From: Hyphomicrobiales bacterium
Lineage (GTDB): Bacteria > Pseudomonadota > Alphaproteobacteria > Rhizobiales > Aestuariivirgaceae
NCBI GenBank assembly: GCA_027051995.1
Contig: JALUFY010000034.1
Coordinates: forward strand, 1 to 6,288
DNA: 6,288 nucleotides
Reading direction: 5' to 3'
Below, piece after piece: positions 4,692 to 6,288 of the stretch (the first letter of the stretch is position 1; each line of letters begins with the position of its first letter). The notes under the pieces are model-generated. The model was not told the DNA's origin. It did not search any database and saw nothing but the letters and a program-made list of their open reading frames with translations. A program made the position numbers and the translations under genes.

Positions 4692-6288
4692 ATGTCTTCT
4701 CTCAATATCAGCGTTCCCAACCTTGCCGAACTGAAGCCGCGCATCACCGTTTTCGGCGTTGGCGGCGGCGGCTGCAACGCCGTCAACAACATGATCGAAT
4801 CCAACCTCACGGGGGTGGATTTCGTGGTCGCCAACACCGATGCGCAGGCGCTGGCCAAGAGCCCCTGCGAGCGCAAGATCCAGATGGGCAACGCGCTGAC
4901 CCAGGGCCTCGGCGCGGGATCGCAGCCGGAAATCGGCGCGGGCGCGGCGGAAGAGGCGCTGGCGGAGATCGTCGATCATCTGGCCGGGGCGCACATGGCC
5001 TTCATCACCGCCGGCATGGGCGGCGGCACGGGCACCGGCGCGGCCCCGGTCATCGCGCGGGCGGCCAAGGAGCAGGGCATCCTCACCGTCGGGGTGGTCA
5101 CCAAGCCGTTCAACTTCGAGGGCAAGCGGCGCATGGCCATCGCCGAGCATGGCATCGAAAATCTGACGGAGCATGTCGATACCCTCATCGTCATCCCCAA
5201 CCAGAATCTGTTCCGGGTGGCCAACGAGAAGACCTCCTTCACGGCGGCCTTCGCCATGGCCGATCAGGTGCTCTATTCGGGCGTGGCCTCGATCACCGAG
5301 CTGATGACCAAGGAAGGCCTGATCAATCTCGATTTCGCCGATGTGCGCGCCGTGATGTCCGACATGGGCAAGGCGATGATGGGCACCGGCGAGGCCTCCG
5401 GCGATTCGCGCGCCATCGAGGCGGCGGAAGCGGCCATCTCCAATCCGCTGCTGGATGACGTCTCCATGTCCGGGGCGCGCGGCGTGCTGATCTCCATCGC
5501 CGGCGGGCCTGATCTGACCCTCTACGAGGTGGACGAGGCGGCGACGCGCATCCGCGAGGAAGTGGATCCGGAAGCCAACATCATCGTCGGCTCGACCATC
5601 GAGGAAAATCTCGAAGGCACCATGCGGGTTTCCGTGGTGGCCACCGGCCTTCAGGAAGAAGGCGCGGCGGCCCGCCCGGCCGGCGGCGCGCAGGATACGG
5701 CCGCGCAGCATATCTACGCCGGCGGCATGGGCGGCGGTCTTGACCATGCCTATGGCGCAACGCCCGCCGCCACGCCGCGGACGGCGCCAGAATCCGCCCC
5801 CGCTCCCGCCCCGGTGCGGGAAACCGCCCGGGAGACGGCGCCCGGGGAGACACCCGCCCAGGAGCCGCAGGCTGTTTTGCCGCTTGAGGATGTCCTGACG
5901 CAGGAAACGGCGGAAACGGGGACGGAGACGCGCGAGACGGCGGCCCGCGAAGATGCCCGGGCGCACCACGAACCGGCCCCGAAGGCCCCGAAGATTCCGC
6001 CGCTTGAGGAATTTCCCGAATCCATCCAGAAAACCGCCGCGCGCAAGGCCGAGCAGATCAGCAACATCGCCGCCAGCGCGCCGAAATCGCGCCGCTCCCT
6101 GCTGGAGCGCCTGAAGAAGCTGGGCCGTGGCGGACATTCCGCTCCGGAGGAGACGCGCCAGACGGCGGAAGAGCCCCATATCGCGCCCCGTGAGGCGCGC
6201 CCCGCTCCGGCGGCGGCGGAACCGGCGCAGGCTCCCGCCGCGTCTCCCGCCCCCGCTCCGGCGGAGAACGTGCATCATCTGGAGACCC
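4692..6288 (+). CDS. ftsZ: Cell division protein FtsZ (3' truncated by the window)
   Basis: FtsZ is the tubulin-like GTPase that forms the cytoplasmic division ring. It starts at ATG 4692 ([18 protein letters not shown]), after a CGGAA ribosome-binding site. 532 complete codons are visible with no stop and no frameshift. The GTPase core covers about residues 15-320: [10 protein letters not shown] (22-31), the tubulin signature GGGTGTG (110-116), IPNQNLFR (168-175), and the T7 catalytic loop NLDFADVR (222-229) with the acidic residues D224 and D227. The C-terminal subdomain includes [10 protein letters not shown] and [14 protein letters not shown]. Residues from about 321 form a long disordered linker rich in A, P, E and T. 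It contains RETARETA (376-383), [16 protein letters not shown] (405-420) and a basic segment [18 protein letters not shown] (465-482). The conserved C-terminal peptide that binds FtsA is not reached. More than 210 linker residues is long but in keeping with alphaproteobacterial FtsZ proteins. Confidence 0.98.
   Translation, partial: MSSLNISVPNLAELKPRITVFGVGGGGCNAVNNMIESNLTGVDFVVANTDAQALAKSPCERKIQMGNALTQGLGAGSQPEIGAGAAEEALAEIVDHLAGAHMAFITAGMGGGTGTGAAPVIARAAKEQGILTVGVVTKPFNFEGKRRMAIAEHGIENLTEHVDTLIVIPNQNLFRVANEKTSFTAAFAMADQVLYSGVASITELMTKEGLINLDFADVRAVMSDMGKAMMGTGEASGDSRAIEAAEAAISNPLLDDVSMSGARGVLISIAGGPDLTLYEVDEAATRIREEVDPEANIIVGSTIEENLEGTMRVSVVATGLQEEGAAARPAGGAQDTAAQHIYAGGMGGGLDHAYGATPAATPRTAPESAPAPAPVRETARETAPGETPAQEPQAVLPLEDVLTQETAETGTETRETAAREDARAHHEPAPKAPKIPPLEEFPESIQKTAARKAEQISNIAASAPKSRRSLLERLKKLGRGGHSAPEETRQTAEEPHIAPREARPAPAAAEPAQAPAASPAPAPAENVHHLET

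Noticed and set aside
4649..5458. Plus-strand 269-codon frame overlapping the ftsZ start
   Set aside because: The product is almost all R, H, G, Q and A and is out of frame with ftsZ. The ftsZ frame is continuous and fully motif-bearing.
4641..6278. 545-codon open frame on the minus strand opposite ftsZ
   Set aside because: It lies exactly antisense to an intact, strongly conserved ftsZ. The translation is rich in R, G, H and A with no recognisable domain, typical of a shadow frame in GC-rich DNA.
1..6288. Mobile elements, CRISPR arrays, tRNA/rRNA genes or a novel accessory system
   Set aside because: The window is filled by six core genes in conserved order with short junctions. No transposase, attachment repeat, regularly spaced repeat or RNA gene was seen.

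Overview
This window is a contiguous stretch of the division and cell wall (dcw) cluster of a GC-rich Gram-negative bacterium, almost certainly an alphaproteobacterium. The order murC-murB-ddl-ftsQ-ftsA-ftsZ is the classic one. The class assignment rests on four things: the FtsZ core (for example the [16 protein letters not shown] and [10 protein letters not shown] stretches), the FtsA C-terminal tail GYFSRVKQWINQSF, the long proline/alanine/glutamate-rich FtsZ linker, and a perfect-looking CtrA box upstream of ftsZ. I cannot name a genus.

Layout: positions 1-435 hold the C-terminal third of murC (its 5' end is outside the window). murB (432-1364), ddl (1357-2313) and ftsQ (2291-3124) follow on the same strand, each overlapping the previous gene by 4, 8 and about 23 bases, so translation is probably coupled. 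A 46-base gap leads to ftsA (3171-4502). A 189-base non-coding region (4503-4691) then holds a strong intrinsic terminator (4541-4565), a GANTC site, a TTAA-N7-TTAAC CtrA-type box (4619-4634), a possible promoter and a repeated octamer in the presumed 5' leader. ftsZ starts at 4692 and runs off the right edge without its stop codon.

Functionally, MurC, MurB and Ddl act in the cytoplasmic steps of peptidoglycan precursor synthesis (UDP-MurNAc-L-Ala, UDP-MurNAc and D-Ala-D-Ala). FtsQ, FtsA and FtsZ are divisome parts: the membrane scaffold, the membrane anchor for FtsZ, and the GTP-driven ring. The upstream genes look like one transcription unit that ends at the terminator. ftsZ looks separately transcribed and probably cell-cycle controlled.

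I see no mobile element, CRISPR array, tRNA or rRNA, and no clearly undescribed system. The points most worth a second look are the regulatory region upstream of ftsZ, the strongly altered phosphate-2 loop of FtsA, and a local cluster of rare codons in murB.
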